Shown: positions 25,879-36,382 of the stretch, piece after piece
How the letters are laid out: the number at the start of each line of letters is the position of its first letter
Numbering within the stretch: position 1 is the stretch's first letter
Source: Quercus robur
Lineage: Eukaryota > Streptophyta > Magnoliopsida > Fagales > Fagaceae
Direction of reading: 5' to 3'
Length of the DNA stretch: 64,000 bases
NCBI RefSeq assembly: GCF_932294415.1
Contig: NC_065536.1
Coordinates: 54,656,354 to 54,720,353 of the forward strand
The notes under the pieces: generated by a model
What the model saw: the letters and a program-made list of their open reading frames with translations, nothing else
Told to the model about the DNA's origin: nothing
The model's database searches: none
Translations under genes and position numbers: made by a program

Positions 25879-26262
25879 CAAACCATATCAGATCTCCTTT
25901 GTCTCTCATCCCTCTCTGCCCAGCTACGCCAACCCAAGCCCCAAGTTTCGCTGACCCAAGCCCTAAATTGTCGCTATTGCCCATCTCTCTTCTCTCTTTG
26001 CTGTGATTGAGTTTTTGTGTGTTTTCATATGGGTTTGGTGACTGTGGTGGTGGTGGTAGTTGATTTTGGCTATGGTAGTGGTGGTGGATGATTTTGGCTT
26101 TGGTAGTGGGTTTTGTGGATTTTGGCTATGGGTTTTTGTGGTTGTGGTTGTGATGGTTGGTTGTCATGGCTGGTGGTTGTGGTGGCTGGTGGTGATGGGG
26201 TTTATGATTGTGGTTGTGTTTTTTTTTTTTTTTTTTTTTTTTTTTGGGGGGGGGGGGGGGGC
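25620..26262. mobile_element. Truncated Harbinger-like element (GAGCATC terminus)
   Basis: The left end is TAA followed by GAGCATC, the same terminus as the elements at 52016 and 40565. The interior is ggtggtgg- and tttggctatgg-rich, with a CT microsatellite, like those relatives read in reverse. The right terminus is missing. The element breaks off in a run of T then G at 26219-26262. Confidence 0.5.
25828..25874. repeat. (CT)n microsatellite, about 23 units
   Basis: An uninterrupted CT tract of 47 bases. It creates spurious Ser/Leu and Arg/Glu repeat ORFs in several frames. Confidence 0.95.
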
Positions 26263-26266
26263 TTAA

Positions 26267-26440
26267 ATGCACTTTTAGTCCCCTACATTTTGGCTTTTTT
26301 TCCATTTTGGTCCCTACATTTTAATTTTACCACTTTTAGTCCCTAAACCAATTAACGCATGTTATTTTCGTTCTTTCCATCAATCAACCGATGAAAATAT
26401 ATGACGTGTTTGACGGAGGAATTAAAATATCATAAAAATA
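26267..26440. repeat. Dispersed repeat fragment
   Basis: It contains aaatgcacttttagtcccct, ttggtccctacattttaat and ttttagtccctaaacc, phrases shared by a widespread class of non-coding plant repeats. It has no ORF and its boundaries are approximate. Confidence 0.4.
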
Positions 26441-26449
26441 TATGTTACT

Positions 26450-26978
26450 ACTCAGCTTGTGCTTGCTGGGCCTCTTTTGGGCATGCCATGCACTTTTCTT
26501 TTATTCAATTCACGTTGCCCAGTGTTTTCTGCTGGGTTAATTCTTATACCATCTTAGGCTTTCTTGGTCCATTTTATTCCTTTGGGCATCCTTAACTCAT
26601 TCTATTCTTACATTCCCATGTGTTTCTACTACATCTTTTGGGCTTCCCCGGCCCAATTACCATATTCTTTACTTTTGAGACTTATTGGCCTTTGTACTAA
26701 CCACATTTACTAATTCCTTTCTTTGGACTCCTCCGGCCCATTTTTCCTTGCTTTCCACTTCTTATAATCCCCATGGGCTTACTACTTCCTTCTTTGAGCT
26801 TCCTTGGGCTCATTTGCTTCCTTTGGGCCTTTTTACTATTTTACAAGCCCATGGACTATTATTCCTGCCATTCGGGCTTAATGGTTTTCTTCTCACTTTA
26901 CTAACTCTTCTTTCTTACTCCCTTCTATATTGTTGGGCTTCTTGTTATTGGGTCTTCTCGCCAAAGTGGGCATCAACA
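26450..26978 (-). mobile_element. Truncated LTR of the TGTTGATG family
   Basis: Its right end reads catcaaca; on the minus strand this is TGTTGATGCCC, the 5' terminus of the LTR family complete at 57503. The interior parallels 61140-61645, with repeated 'gggcttccc..gcccaatta', 'ttggcctttg' and 'ctcctccggccc' phrases. The 3' three quarters of the LTR are missing. The 102-codon ORF inside (26685-26993) is not a gene. Confidence 0.75.
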
Positions 26979-27784
26979 ATGTCAAATAAATGAAAGAGGA
27001 TGAATTTCCCTAAATGATATTTTTAAACAAAATATTTAAAAATTCATGTGAAAAAATACAATTCACCCATAACTCGATTGACTCGAACTTTTTTTTTTTT
27101 TTTTACCTGAATAAATTGATCCATTTTTTACCTAAACCCCTTTTTAACCTGACTAGAAACCAACCCATTTGCCAAGTCTATGTATATTACATACTCTCTT
27201 CATCCCATTTTGTTTGGCTTGCATATAAAGGAACATCATTTAATGCATTGTCTTTTATATAAAAATATGCAAGTTTTCAAAACGGGTTTGGCTTACTTCT
27301 AGTACTTTTTTTAAATGGAGGTGTCATTTTGTTTTAAATATACAATAGCAAGTGGTAGTAAGTTTCAATCTCCACATTTTATTTAGTTAGTGAGTGATGT
27401 GACAATTTCTCATTAAAACAAAAAGAGATTTCAGTTAAAAAAGTACTAGAGGTAAACCAGACCCTTTCAAAACTACCCTCATTAATTTAAACTTTAAGGT
27501 CCATTTAGTTAGGGTGAAAATAGGGAGGATAGCAAAAAGGGGAAGAAAAATAGGAGAGAAAAGAGTTTTTGGGGTTGTTTGGTTTGGTGGAAAATTAGAG
27601 GAATTTTGGTGGCACCTAGGTATTTTCTCCCCAAACTTACCAAAATATTTTTTTTCTCCAATCCGAAGAGAAAACTCAATTGATTTTGCTGCAGCCATTC
27701 CAACGACTTTTCTACCCCTTAGTTAAGGTTAATTAGACATCTCTCTCACTCTCTTTGATTTTTTTTTTAATTGTTTTTTCCCCT

Positions 27785-27788
<4 letters not shown>

Positions 27789-27874
<86 letters not shown>
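27789..27874. repeat. (CT)43 microsatellite
   Basis: A perfect 86-base CT tract, the longest simple repeat in the window, inside the Tourist-like element. Confidence 0.97.
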
Positions 27875-27878
<4 letters not shown>

Positions 27879-28291
27879 AGTTTTTGTTGATGTCATTTAC
27901 TTATTTTCCCTTTTTTTTTCTTTCTTTTTCTACTTGTTCAATATCAATCAATCTCTTGACTCTATTTTTTTTTTCTATTTTTCTCATAAAAAATTTAATA
28001 AATATAATAAAAAAGAGAAAAAAAAAAAAGTAATATGTATAATGATTTAATTTTTATAAAATGTTATTTTATTAATTTTAAATAATAAATAAATAATATT
28101 TTATTACAAATAAATTACTTCTTATATGAAATGAAATAAAGATATAAGTGTAGATTTATATAAACTACTTTTTTTTTATCTTTCCACTTTTCTCCCCAAC
28201 CGAACAAAATTTTTTTCCATTTCTCCAACTTAACACACAGGAGGAAAAATTAAATCTTATCTATCCTCTCATCATTTTCTATCATTCTACT

Positions 28292-28787
28292 TGATGATGA
28301 TCTGATCGTCAGTTGATTTATGATCGTCCAGATGAAGCTGTTCCTCGCCAGACCAATCTTCTGCAACCCGTGGACGAACGAAAGGAAGTAGTTTGCCGGC
28401 GTTGTGCCTGCAAAAAGGTCTCCGATGCCAAAGTTAGAAAGATTGACAAAGGAGAACAATGGGAGTAATTTGCTAGAGTGTTTTCTTACCCTCCCCCTTT
28501 CGGGGTTCCGACTTTATATATGTGTGTTTGCAGGTTTTCTCTTTTAGCCGTTGGTGGAGCCTTGATGGAGGCTTTAATCTAGCCTGGTAACGTCTTTGCT
28601 GGGTGTTAATGATGAGCTGCCATTCCCAACGGTCTGAAGGTTTGATTACTGTTTTGTAACCGTTCCGTGGAGAGTGGGAACGAGTGTTCGGATCTTTGAG
28701 CAACGACCTTACCTCTAAGGACGATTTTAGTAAGATCGTCCTTATCTTGCATTGTATGGACGATTACCATTTTGGTCGGGCTTATCA
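28292..28787. mobile_element. Solo LTR, 496 bp, with 5-bp target duplication
   Basis: It starts TGATGATGATC, ends GGGCTTATCA and is flanked on both sides by ctact (28287-28291 and 28788-28792). It is GC-richer than its surroundings and repeats 'gatcgtc' several times. It has no second LTR and no internal region, so recombination between LTRs is the likely origin. The transcriptional direction is not clear. Confidence 0.8.
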
Positions 28788-28829
28788 CTACTTTTTCATT
28801 TTCCCAACCAAACAACATCTTAAGTGAAA

Positions 28830-30213
28830 TAAGGGTATTGAATTTTTAAATAAAGTAAGGAGTATGTTAAAAATTTTATTTGTTGAATTTTTAAATAGGA
28901 TTTCATATTGACCCCCTTTCAATCGTCCCCCCTAGGTGAACTAAAAAGACTAATATTTTTTCGCTCATTTATTTTTGAAATTATCATGAGCAAAACTTGA
29001 TCCCCAACCCCAACATTACATGATTCGTCATGCTAAATTTCTAATCCCAAAACTCTTAAGAATTCAACTCTACTCTCCTCTTATTTTATTGATTACATAA
29101 CCTTAGGCCAATTTCTCTTCCAACTAATACCATCCTAATCAAATTACCAGCAAACAGCTACAAATCTCTTGCAAGACATTTAGGCACTATGCAAGCTCAT
29201 AGCAAAATGTGAAATGCACACATTATGAAAACATGTATGCATTGTCATTTATGCCATAAAATCGAGAAGTGCCCAAGAGCAACGCTCCTAAAACAGGAGG
29301 GACATAACAGATTTAACAAAAACATTACCCATATCAACTCGCTCCTCCTTGCTACTCCCATTCGTCTAGAACAAGAACACTGCATGACTGAGTCCTACCT
29401 AGCCATTTACACCCAAAGTGACTAGACCTGCGTGTTACTATCTTTTTTTCTTTCTTGACAAACATGCAAAAGCTTTAGAACATTCATATAAATTTAGGCC
29501 TAAGCATCCATAATTTATGTTAATTTCATTTATATTTTGAATTCACTTTTTTCACACTTATGAATGCTTCTATTAAATGTTTATAATTTAAAATATATGT
29601 TTTTAACTCTATTGCAGCCGGATTATTTTGGCATATACTTTGTCATTTGATATCTTCAAATTTTTACTTATCGCATTATTCAAGCAAGAAATTGTCTCAA
29701 CCATTCATCTTTCATTCTGTTTGCATTTAGTTTTCTTAAAATCATTGTATTTAAATGACATTATATATATGACTTATCCAAAAAAATAATAATAGTAATA
29801 ATAATAATAACAACATGCATTATTTTTGTCAATTGAGTTTGAGTTGTGCACGGTAAAGCCCACAACTAACAATTAAACCAATAATAACTAAATTTAAATT
29901 GAGTATATATAAATTTTTTAAAAAAAGGGGTTGGGTCACAACTCACGAGTTACCCAAGTCGGTTTGAATTGATCTAAAAAAAAAAATCAGGCTCAGGTTG
30001 GGTCAGGTTAGGATAATTAGGATCTTATTGAAATTTGAATTCCTTCATATTCCATGTTATTTAGCGTTCAGATTGTGCATGTTTTTGTTGTATAACTTAT
30101 CAAATCCATCCTTAAAAGTTATTATAGTTTTTTTAGTGAAGATTGTAATGTACTTTTGTTTCCAAAAAGAAAAAGAAAAAAGAAACCCAAAAATATGGTG
30201 TCTTTTCAACAAA
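28830..30213. other. Intergenic, no gene seen
   Basis: AT-rich DNA with ATA/ATT runs near 29789-29812. A 66-codon plus-strand ORF at 29225-29425 begins with several Cys/His residues but does not fit a zinc-knuckle spacing. Confidence 0.5.
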
Positions 30214-30373
30214 AGAAATGATGCATTCACAATATTTTCACAACAAAATTTAAGTAGCAGGTTGTTACTAGTTGTTCTTGTTGGAATAAAAAAATAATCT
30301 TAATATTAGGTTCAACTAATAACAACCAACTACTTATTATTTGTTGTAACAATATTATTAAAATATTAACAAA
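30214..30373. mobile_element. Short MITE, copy 2
   Basis: It matches the element at 10601-10757: gaaatgatgcattcacaata at the left, ttgttactagttgttcttgt inside, and aataacaaccaactacttat toward the right. It ends about 215 bp upstream of the ATG of the small gene at 30589. Confidence 0.6.
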
Positions 30374-30588
30374 TAGTAAATAGATGGGATTCTCAAAGTC
30401 ACAGACTCTCTCAGTCTCTCACACACATTCAGTCTCCAGCTTGCTTGAGAAGCAAGATCTCGCCCACGTGCGAGACGGTTATATTCCATTCCCGCCAAGC
30501 ACCAAGCTTAAATTGAACATCACACCCATTTTTCCATCCTTCAAATAAAAAAAAAAACACCCAAACCTCTCTCCGATAACCTCACAAT

Positions 30589-31329
30589 ATGCCGAGTATC
30601 ACCGTTGTGATTCAAGAAAACCTGCACTGGACTCTTGCAATGTCGAGGATGAACGGCGGTGAGTTTCTGAGGAAACTTTTCAATTTCTTCTTCTTTTTCT
30701 TTTTCTTTTTCCTTTGTTCTAAGATACCTGTTGCTGTTGCTGCTTTTCCAGTTCAAGTTCCAAATGGAACTTCACCTGAAGATTTGTTAGCATATTGCCA
30801 AAGCAGAGCACACATGTTTGGTATATCTTTTCCTTTTTTGTTTCCATGTTCTCTTTAATTGTCAATTCACAATTGTATGTTATCTAGGGTTTGTTTGTGA
30901 GTATGTGCTATAATCCATACAGAATTTTGGTTTGTATATTCAATTTTCTTTTAATATGTCTATGTTGAGAATTGTTTCCTTATATATAGACATATTCATA
31001 ATAATGTGATTTATTTATGAATATGCCAATCAGAGAGAGATGATTGGGCCGATAAACGTTTTACCCCTGGGAGAGCGATGTTGCTGAATATCAGGTCCAA
31101 TTTTCAAACATTGTTTTGTTTGAGGTATTTGATGAGGATTAGGCGCTGGAACAATCTTACACGGAGGGTGCTACGGCAATATCAGATCAGGCATTCTCGC
31201 GCTCTTAATGCATTTGTAGCCTCCATCTCAGAATTTGTGAATTGGGCCACCATGTTGCATTATTACCTTACACATGACGAGAGCATCGTATTGGTGCTCA
31301 CTGGTTTTTGTGATTATAAGGTCTTCTGA
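30589..31329 (+). CDS. Unidentified 144-residue protein, three exons
   Basis: Exons 30589-30658, 30752-30820 and 31034-31329 have GT..AG borders, a pyrimidine-rich tract before the first acceptor, and matching phases, and they end at a TGA. The product starts MPSITVVIQENLHWTLAMSR, continues VQVPNGTSPEDLLAYCQSRA and RDDWADKRFTPGRAMLL, then becomes Arg-rich and helical (RRWNNLTRRVLRQYQ) and ends in a hydrophobic stretch. I recognise no family. The region 5' of the ATG (30390-30588) looks like a genuine leader. The last exon may instead be spliced after ..LLNIR (gt at 31095), with more coding sequence further on. Treat it as a gene candidate only. Confidence 0.4.
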
Positions 31330-31751
31330 GTCTCTGACCATTCACTTGTGATGGGATGCTTCCACTTGTTCTCCACCAGTGGGTTTGGAAGTTGGAACCT
31401 ACTTTAATAAATACCATAACTATCTTGTTCTTTCACTGCCTTTTGGGATTTGGGTGTTTAACATTTTTGGATTTAGGTTCCCTTTTGCAACATCCTCTGT
31501 CATGAGATGGAATGGCATGATGGGTGCAGGATACAGAAGCTGTCTTTGGTTTTCGTTTTTAAGATTTCACTTTAATTGCATTTTATGTTGCCTATTGTGG
31601 GAGCATAAATCATAGCCAAGCTCAGTTTTCAATATATGAGCTCTGAATTCCTCAATTTAATTATGACATGTCACACTTATACATACTATGTATATTCTAC
31701 AACATCTCCTGAATTTCTTTTTGGATTTATGTGTATGCTGCAAGTTGTTCC

Positions 31752-31850
31752 TGTATTATAGGTTTGCTTTCATGTCAGAGATTATACCAATTGCACTATT
31801 TGTATTATAGGTTTGCTTTCATGTCAGAGATTATACCAGTTGCACTATTT
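31752..31850. repeat. Tandem duplication, 49-bp period
   Basis: Two near-identical adjacent copies of a unit starting tgtattataggtttgctttc, differing by one base. Confidence 0.95.
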
Positions 31851-31976
31851 ATGGGGAAAAAAAAAAGTCTATAAGCATCTTGAAGAAATAGGTTATGTTT
31901 TTATTTCTGGTCAATTCGAACTATTTATTTCCTTATTTCACATTGCTGCATAAAATGGAGTATACATAACCTTAGT

Positions 31977-33201
31977 GAAGGAAGTCCACTAGTGAAAACT
32001 GATTGAAAGGGATGCACGCAAGTGATTGCAAGAAGCTAGGTTCTAAGCTTAAGGTCTGTAACATTTATGTTCCTCTTAACTCTCAGGTGTTAATAATGTC
32101 GCTCAATCTTAGATAAGAATGTGGCACATTAATAGGAATTAAATTTAAGAGCAGAATTTGTTCACAAATTGGAAAGAAGATATATACAAGGTTAAAATAA
32201 GGAATGCTCTGGCACTACATATTAAACAGGAATTTGTGTAATAAAATGTAGGTATCTAATGGGCTATATGAAACATGAACTTCAGATTATTCTATGAAGG
32301 CCTGAGTCTCAGTTCCCCAAATAGTTCAGATGGGGTTTGAAGTTGATATGATTGCTGGCAAAGGAAGTCTGTGTATTTGCCTCTCTTCATTACATTTTTT
32401 AAATTGATTGTGGTAGATTAAGTTTTCTCTTTTCTAAATTGCTTTGATAGTTGTCTTCTTCTATTTTTCTTTTCCCTGAAAAGTAATAAAATTATATATA
32501 TTGAAGACAAGGAGAGCTGAAATGGTAGAGCCTCCTAAAGAATTTTAAGGTAAGCCCAAATCCTAGTACAACATTCAAAACAGAAATACTAGAAAGTAGA
32601 CTTGATCTTAATATATCTCTTCTAGCCTTCTTCTTGTAAGAAAAAAAAAAAAGGATTAAAAACCTATCCATGCCTTCTAAAATTTGGTTATTCTACAACA
32701 ATAGCAATAACAACACCTTAGTCCCAAAATTTGGGGTTGGCTGTTGTTATGTTAACCGAAATTGTAACTGCTGTCAATTGTAAAAGTATTCTATGAAGCT
32801 TGTGTCCTAGTTTTGAACTACAAAGTACAAGATGCTACTTCAATGAAAATTTTTTAGTTTGTACAATCATTTCTGGACAAAGGGGGTTTTTTGCATTCAC
32901 TTGAACCTGTGATTAATTGGTACACAAATAAAGCCTGGCCAGCCAAGCTACGTATAAGCAGAACTTCGTGACAGGCTTGCCTCAATCATTCTGTATGCCA
33001 TTCTGTTCTGATTTCTAATCTTTCTCATCTGCATTTGAGACAGGAAATTGGAATTGGTTCCTTGTGTGTTATTATCTTCTGACAATGAACAAATATTGAT
33101 GTGGAGGGGATTGGAAATCAATGCATGAAAAAGCTCCTTCAGCTACAACCCCCCCTGAAATCAGCATTGCAGGTGGTTCTGAAAGTTCAGCTATGCGTTA
33201 G
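31977..33201 (+). pseudogene. Broken fragment of a CRM-domain (CAF-like) group II intron splicing factor
   Basis: Two exon remnants encode the last part of a CRM domain, the RNA-binding fold of plant organelle intron-splicing factors. The first (31977-32053) reads EGSPLVKTD, then KGMHASDCKKLGSKLK, and ends at a GT donor. The second (33051-33201) reads ELVPCVLLSSDNEQILMWR, then DWKSMHEKAPS, and stops at TAG. The segment order and the wording 'SDCKKLGxKLK / ELVPCVLL..DEQILMWRG' match the C-terminal CRM domain of CRS2-associated factors as I remember them. Breaks: a missing base at 32005/32006 gives TGA, an apparent 5-base loss at about 33108 shifts the frame after MWRG, and extra bases separate the acceptor at 33043 from the expected exon start. 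The N-terminal part and first CRM domain are not found. Confidence 0.7.
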
Positions 33202-34535
33202 AAAGAGGGAATGGGACAAGTCACATTGCATTCACACAAATTTCTTTGAAACCATACTGTGCAATAATTGTTTGTTATAATGATGGGAATAATATGTGGC
33301 GCACTCCTGAGGCGAAATTGGATGACATTACAGGTTTCTGTACATTGTGTTTTCTTAACTGGGTTTTAGGTTCCTAAAGGAAGTTATGCAAGTAACCCAA
33401 ATGCACGCCATATAATTGGGTTTTGAAAGGTGATTCAGTTATGGATTGTTGAAATTATTCCTTATATTAGCAATTTAGCTTTCTCAAAACATTTTCCCCA
33501 GAAAAAAAAAAAAAAAAAATCTCAAAACATATTTAGCAAACCGGCCTCTATTATTGTCTTTATTTGAATATTGCTCATTGCAGATTGTCTTGGGCACTAA
33601 AGCCTTTGGTCACGTCTGCAGACTTACAGCATTAGAGGTAATTATGCAGAGTTAATGAAATTATTTCTTTTACACACAGGTAGGTTACTTTTGCCTTACC
33701 AAGTGCAGTACAAGTTACAACCACTGATTCTATGCATACACAGATACTTGTCACATTAGGGTGAGGAGTTTCTAAGCTTCCCACTATATATTAAACATTA
33801 TGAAATTATTATCTTAGGTTTATTAAATAAAAAATCATAAGGAGCCTTTTGGTTTGGTTTCATTTACATATCTTGCTCTAGAATTTGAGGAGGAAGGTAT
33901 TATTTTTTGTACTTATGGATGTCTATGAATTTGGCATTATTTTCTTACAGCTGATATCAAGAAGCATCCTCACTTCCATACACTATCTAACACTCCATTT
34001 GATTTGTTGTAAAACATTTTCATTAAAATATTTTCAGATGTTTTGTGTGATATGTAATTTTTCAAACACAACCCATCAAACCGATGAACCCCGAATGAGT
34101 GGGGAGAGCCACAATGTGTTTTTGTAAAATATTTTACAAAGGATTTTACAATCAACTAAAAACGTTTTTAAATTTGATCAAATTTTACAATAAAACAAAC
34201 ACGATAAAAAGCTAAAAATATTTTCTGTAAAATATTTTATAGTGAAACAAGCAGGGCATTTACCTGATGTACCTAGTTTGAAGGCTTTTTTTGAAAAGTC
34301 TTCTTTGGAAAAACCAGTCTTCCAATCTTATGGAAAAAAGTTCAATCTCATGGAAACAATTTTCAATTGAGCCTTGAAAGGATTTTGGAAACCCACTAAA
34401 GGGCCAACTTCCCTTGAAAACAACTTAAAAGCCCAACGAGTCTTTCAAAAACTTTAAAGGTTCCTATGAGTTTTTTTTTTTTTTTTTTTTTTTTGATAGA
34501 AGATTAAGTTCAAGTTACCCCTAGTGCAACTTTAA

Positions 34536-35955
34536 TGGCCTGTTTGGAAGTTTAGAGAGGGAGGAGAGTAGAGGGGAGTAGATGGGAGGAAAGTAGTGGA
34601 GAAAAGAGTAGAGGAGAATGGTTATCTTCTATCTTGTTTGGATGTTTTTAAAATTAGTAAGGGAGAATGGAGTAATTAGCCCTTCCTCTATTTTAAAAAT
34701 TAGGATAGAAAGGAGAGGAAATGATTTAAATAGACAAATTTATCCCTATTTGAAAATAGACTTGCAAAATTGGTCTATTATTAATTTGTTATATTAAATA
34801 ATTATGTAATCAACATTCTCATTTCATCAAATACCACTAATAAAAGTATAAAACTACTATTAACTATTATAAAATAATTTTTATTACCTCAAAAAAAATT
34901 ATAATAAGTATTCTGATTAATTAGCTAGGTTGAGAAAGTGAAAATTTCAGAATTAGCGTTAATAGAAACGTGAATAAACGTTAAGCTCCTTTTCCCTCTC
35001 TTTCTCAGCTAATTTTCTCAAGAACCAAACAGAATATCAACAAAATATACAAAGAAACGAAACCTGGATATGATTGAGAAACGATCTCGCAGAGTTAAGC
35101 TAGATTCAAAATCCAACAAATATTATCGAGAACCGATCTCGTTGAGTTAATCGAAATTCCACACTCCGCCGAGGGACCACCGCAAACAATACTGATTTTA
35201 AGAACTCTACGTTTCTCCACCGCTTACTCTTCCTTCTCCACAATCCGGTCATCCACAACCTCCAGGGAGGCGCGTTGAACTCCAACGCTCCACGAACAAC
35301 TTATAATTCTGTAATCGCATGAAATTCAGAGAACCAGCAAAGAAAGCGTTCGGTGAAGAAGTTCCAACGTTGGACCTCCAACGAGTCCTTCGACGTCGTC
35401 CTCAACGACTCGTCCTCGTTCTCGTCAGTAACAAAGGTATATAGCATGGCTACATATTACTCTGTTTGGTTGCCCAGAAAGTTGGAGCAATAAAATTAAA
35501 AAATTTCAAGTTATTAATTGATTTTTTATTAATTATTTTTTCATTTTCGTGGTCTTTCAATGGTTTTTAGCGAAAATGGCATGCTTAAGTGTGTAAAAAA
35601 AGGGGGTTGTTTAGCTTCAGTGTCAGTGAAATAGTGAGATTCAAAATTTTTTTTTTTTTCATTCACCTAAAATTTTCTCAAGAAACAAACAATGATTATT
35701 TATATAATCGGTTTGTAATTTTGTTAATTTAGAAAGGATAAATTGGGAAATTCATTTGGTCAATAATTTATCTACTCTACTCTCCTTCTAAATCTCTCCA
35801 ATTTTGGAGAATTAAAAATGAGAGGTTAGAAGTAGTTGAAATCCCTCCAAACCCCTCCCTCTCCTTCTTTAAAAAAACTTCTAAACAAGGTAATTGAATT
35901 ACTCTCCCTCCCTTTACTCTACTCCCCCTCCTTTTTTAAACTTCCAAACAGGCCA
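34536..35955. mobile_element. 1.4-kb Tourist/Harbinger-like element with GC-rich cargo
   Basis: It begins TGGCCTGTTTGGAAGTTTA and ends TAAACTTCCAAACAGGCCA, near-perfect inverted termini of the Tourist type. TAA flanks it on both sides (34533-34535 and 35956-35958). No transposase is visible. The middle (about 35040-35440) is markedly GC-richer than the rest and ends in a gtatat donor-like site, suggesting captured host sequence. A deletion derivative lies at 6818-7188. Confidence 0.8.
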
Positions 35956-36382
35956 TAAGTAATGCTACACATATAAACATCTAGTGCATGAATCAACTTA
36001 GTTCTTGATTCAAACAAAAAGAAAATTGAAACCCCCTATAGATGAATAAAGTTAAGAGAGTAAAGAGTGTTGTGCTGTTTTAGCATAATGAAATTTAATG
36101 TTAATGTTATCAAAATAAATAAATCCTATAAGATTCCTACCAATAACCCAAACATATGAATCTCAAATCCTTGGAAATATGAGTAGATTCATAATCAAGC
36201 CAAACATAGAGATAATTATATTTTTAGGGATCACATTCCAAGAAATTTGAATGTCATTGGATAATGTCAATTCCCTAAACCAAACGCTGTCTAAAGTTAT
36301 GTACAAATAAACAAAACAAACAAAATAATTCCAAATTACAGTGTTGTAATGCTTACCATATCACATCGAAATAAATGCCCCC

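Larger units (their letters stand above)
27497..28819. mobile_element. Tourist-like TIR element interrupted by a solo LTR
   Basis: The termini are imperfect inverted repeats: aggtccatttagttagggtg at left, gatgttgtttggttgggaaa as the reverse complement of the right end. The flanks carry TTA at 27494-27496 and 28820-28822, the 3-bp duplication typical of PIF/Harbinger elements. Removing the nested LTR and its target copy leaves about 820 bp, non-coding, with a long CT microsatellite. Confidence 0.6.

Noticed and set aside
26060-26346. Gly/Val/Trp-rich plus-strand ORFs
   Set aside because: They are produced by ggtggtgg and homopolymer repeats within a truncated Harbinger-like element.
29225-29425. 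Zinc-knuckle-like ORF (several Cys and His near the start)
   Set aside because: The Cys/His spacing does not fit CCHC, and the flanks show no retrotransposon or gene structure.
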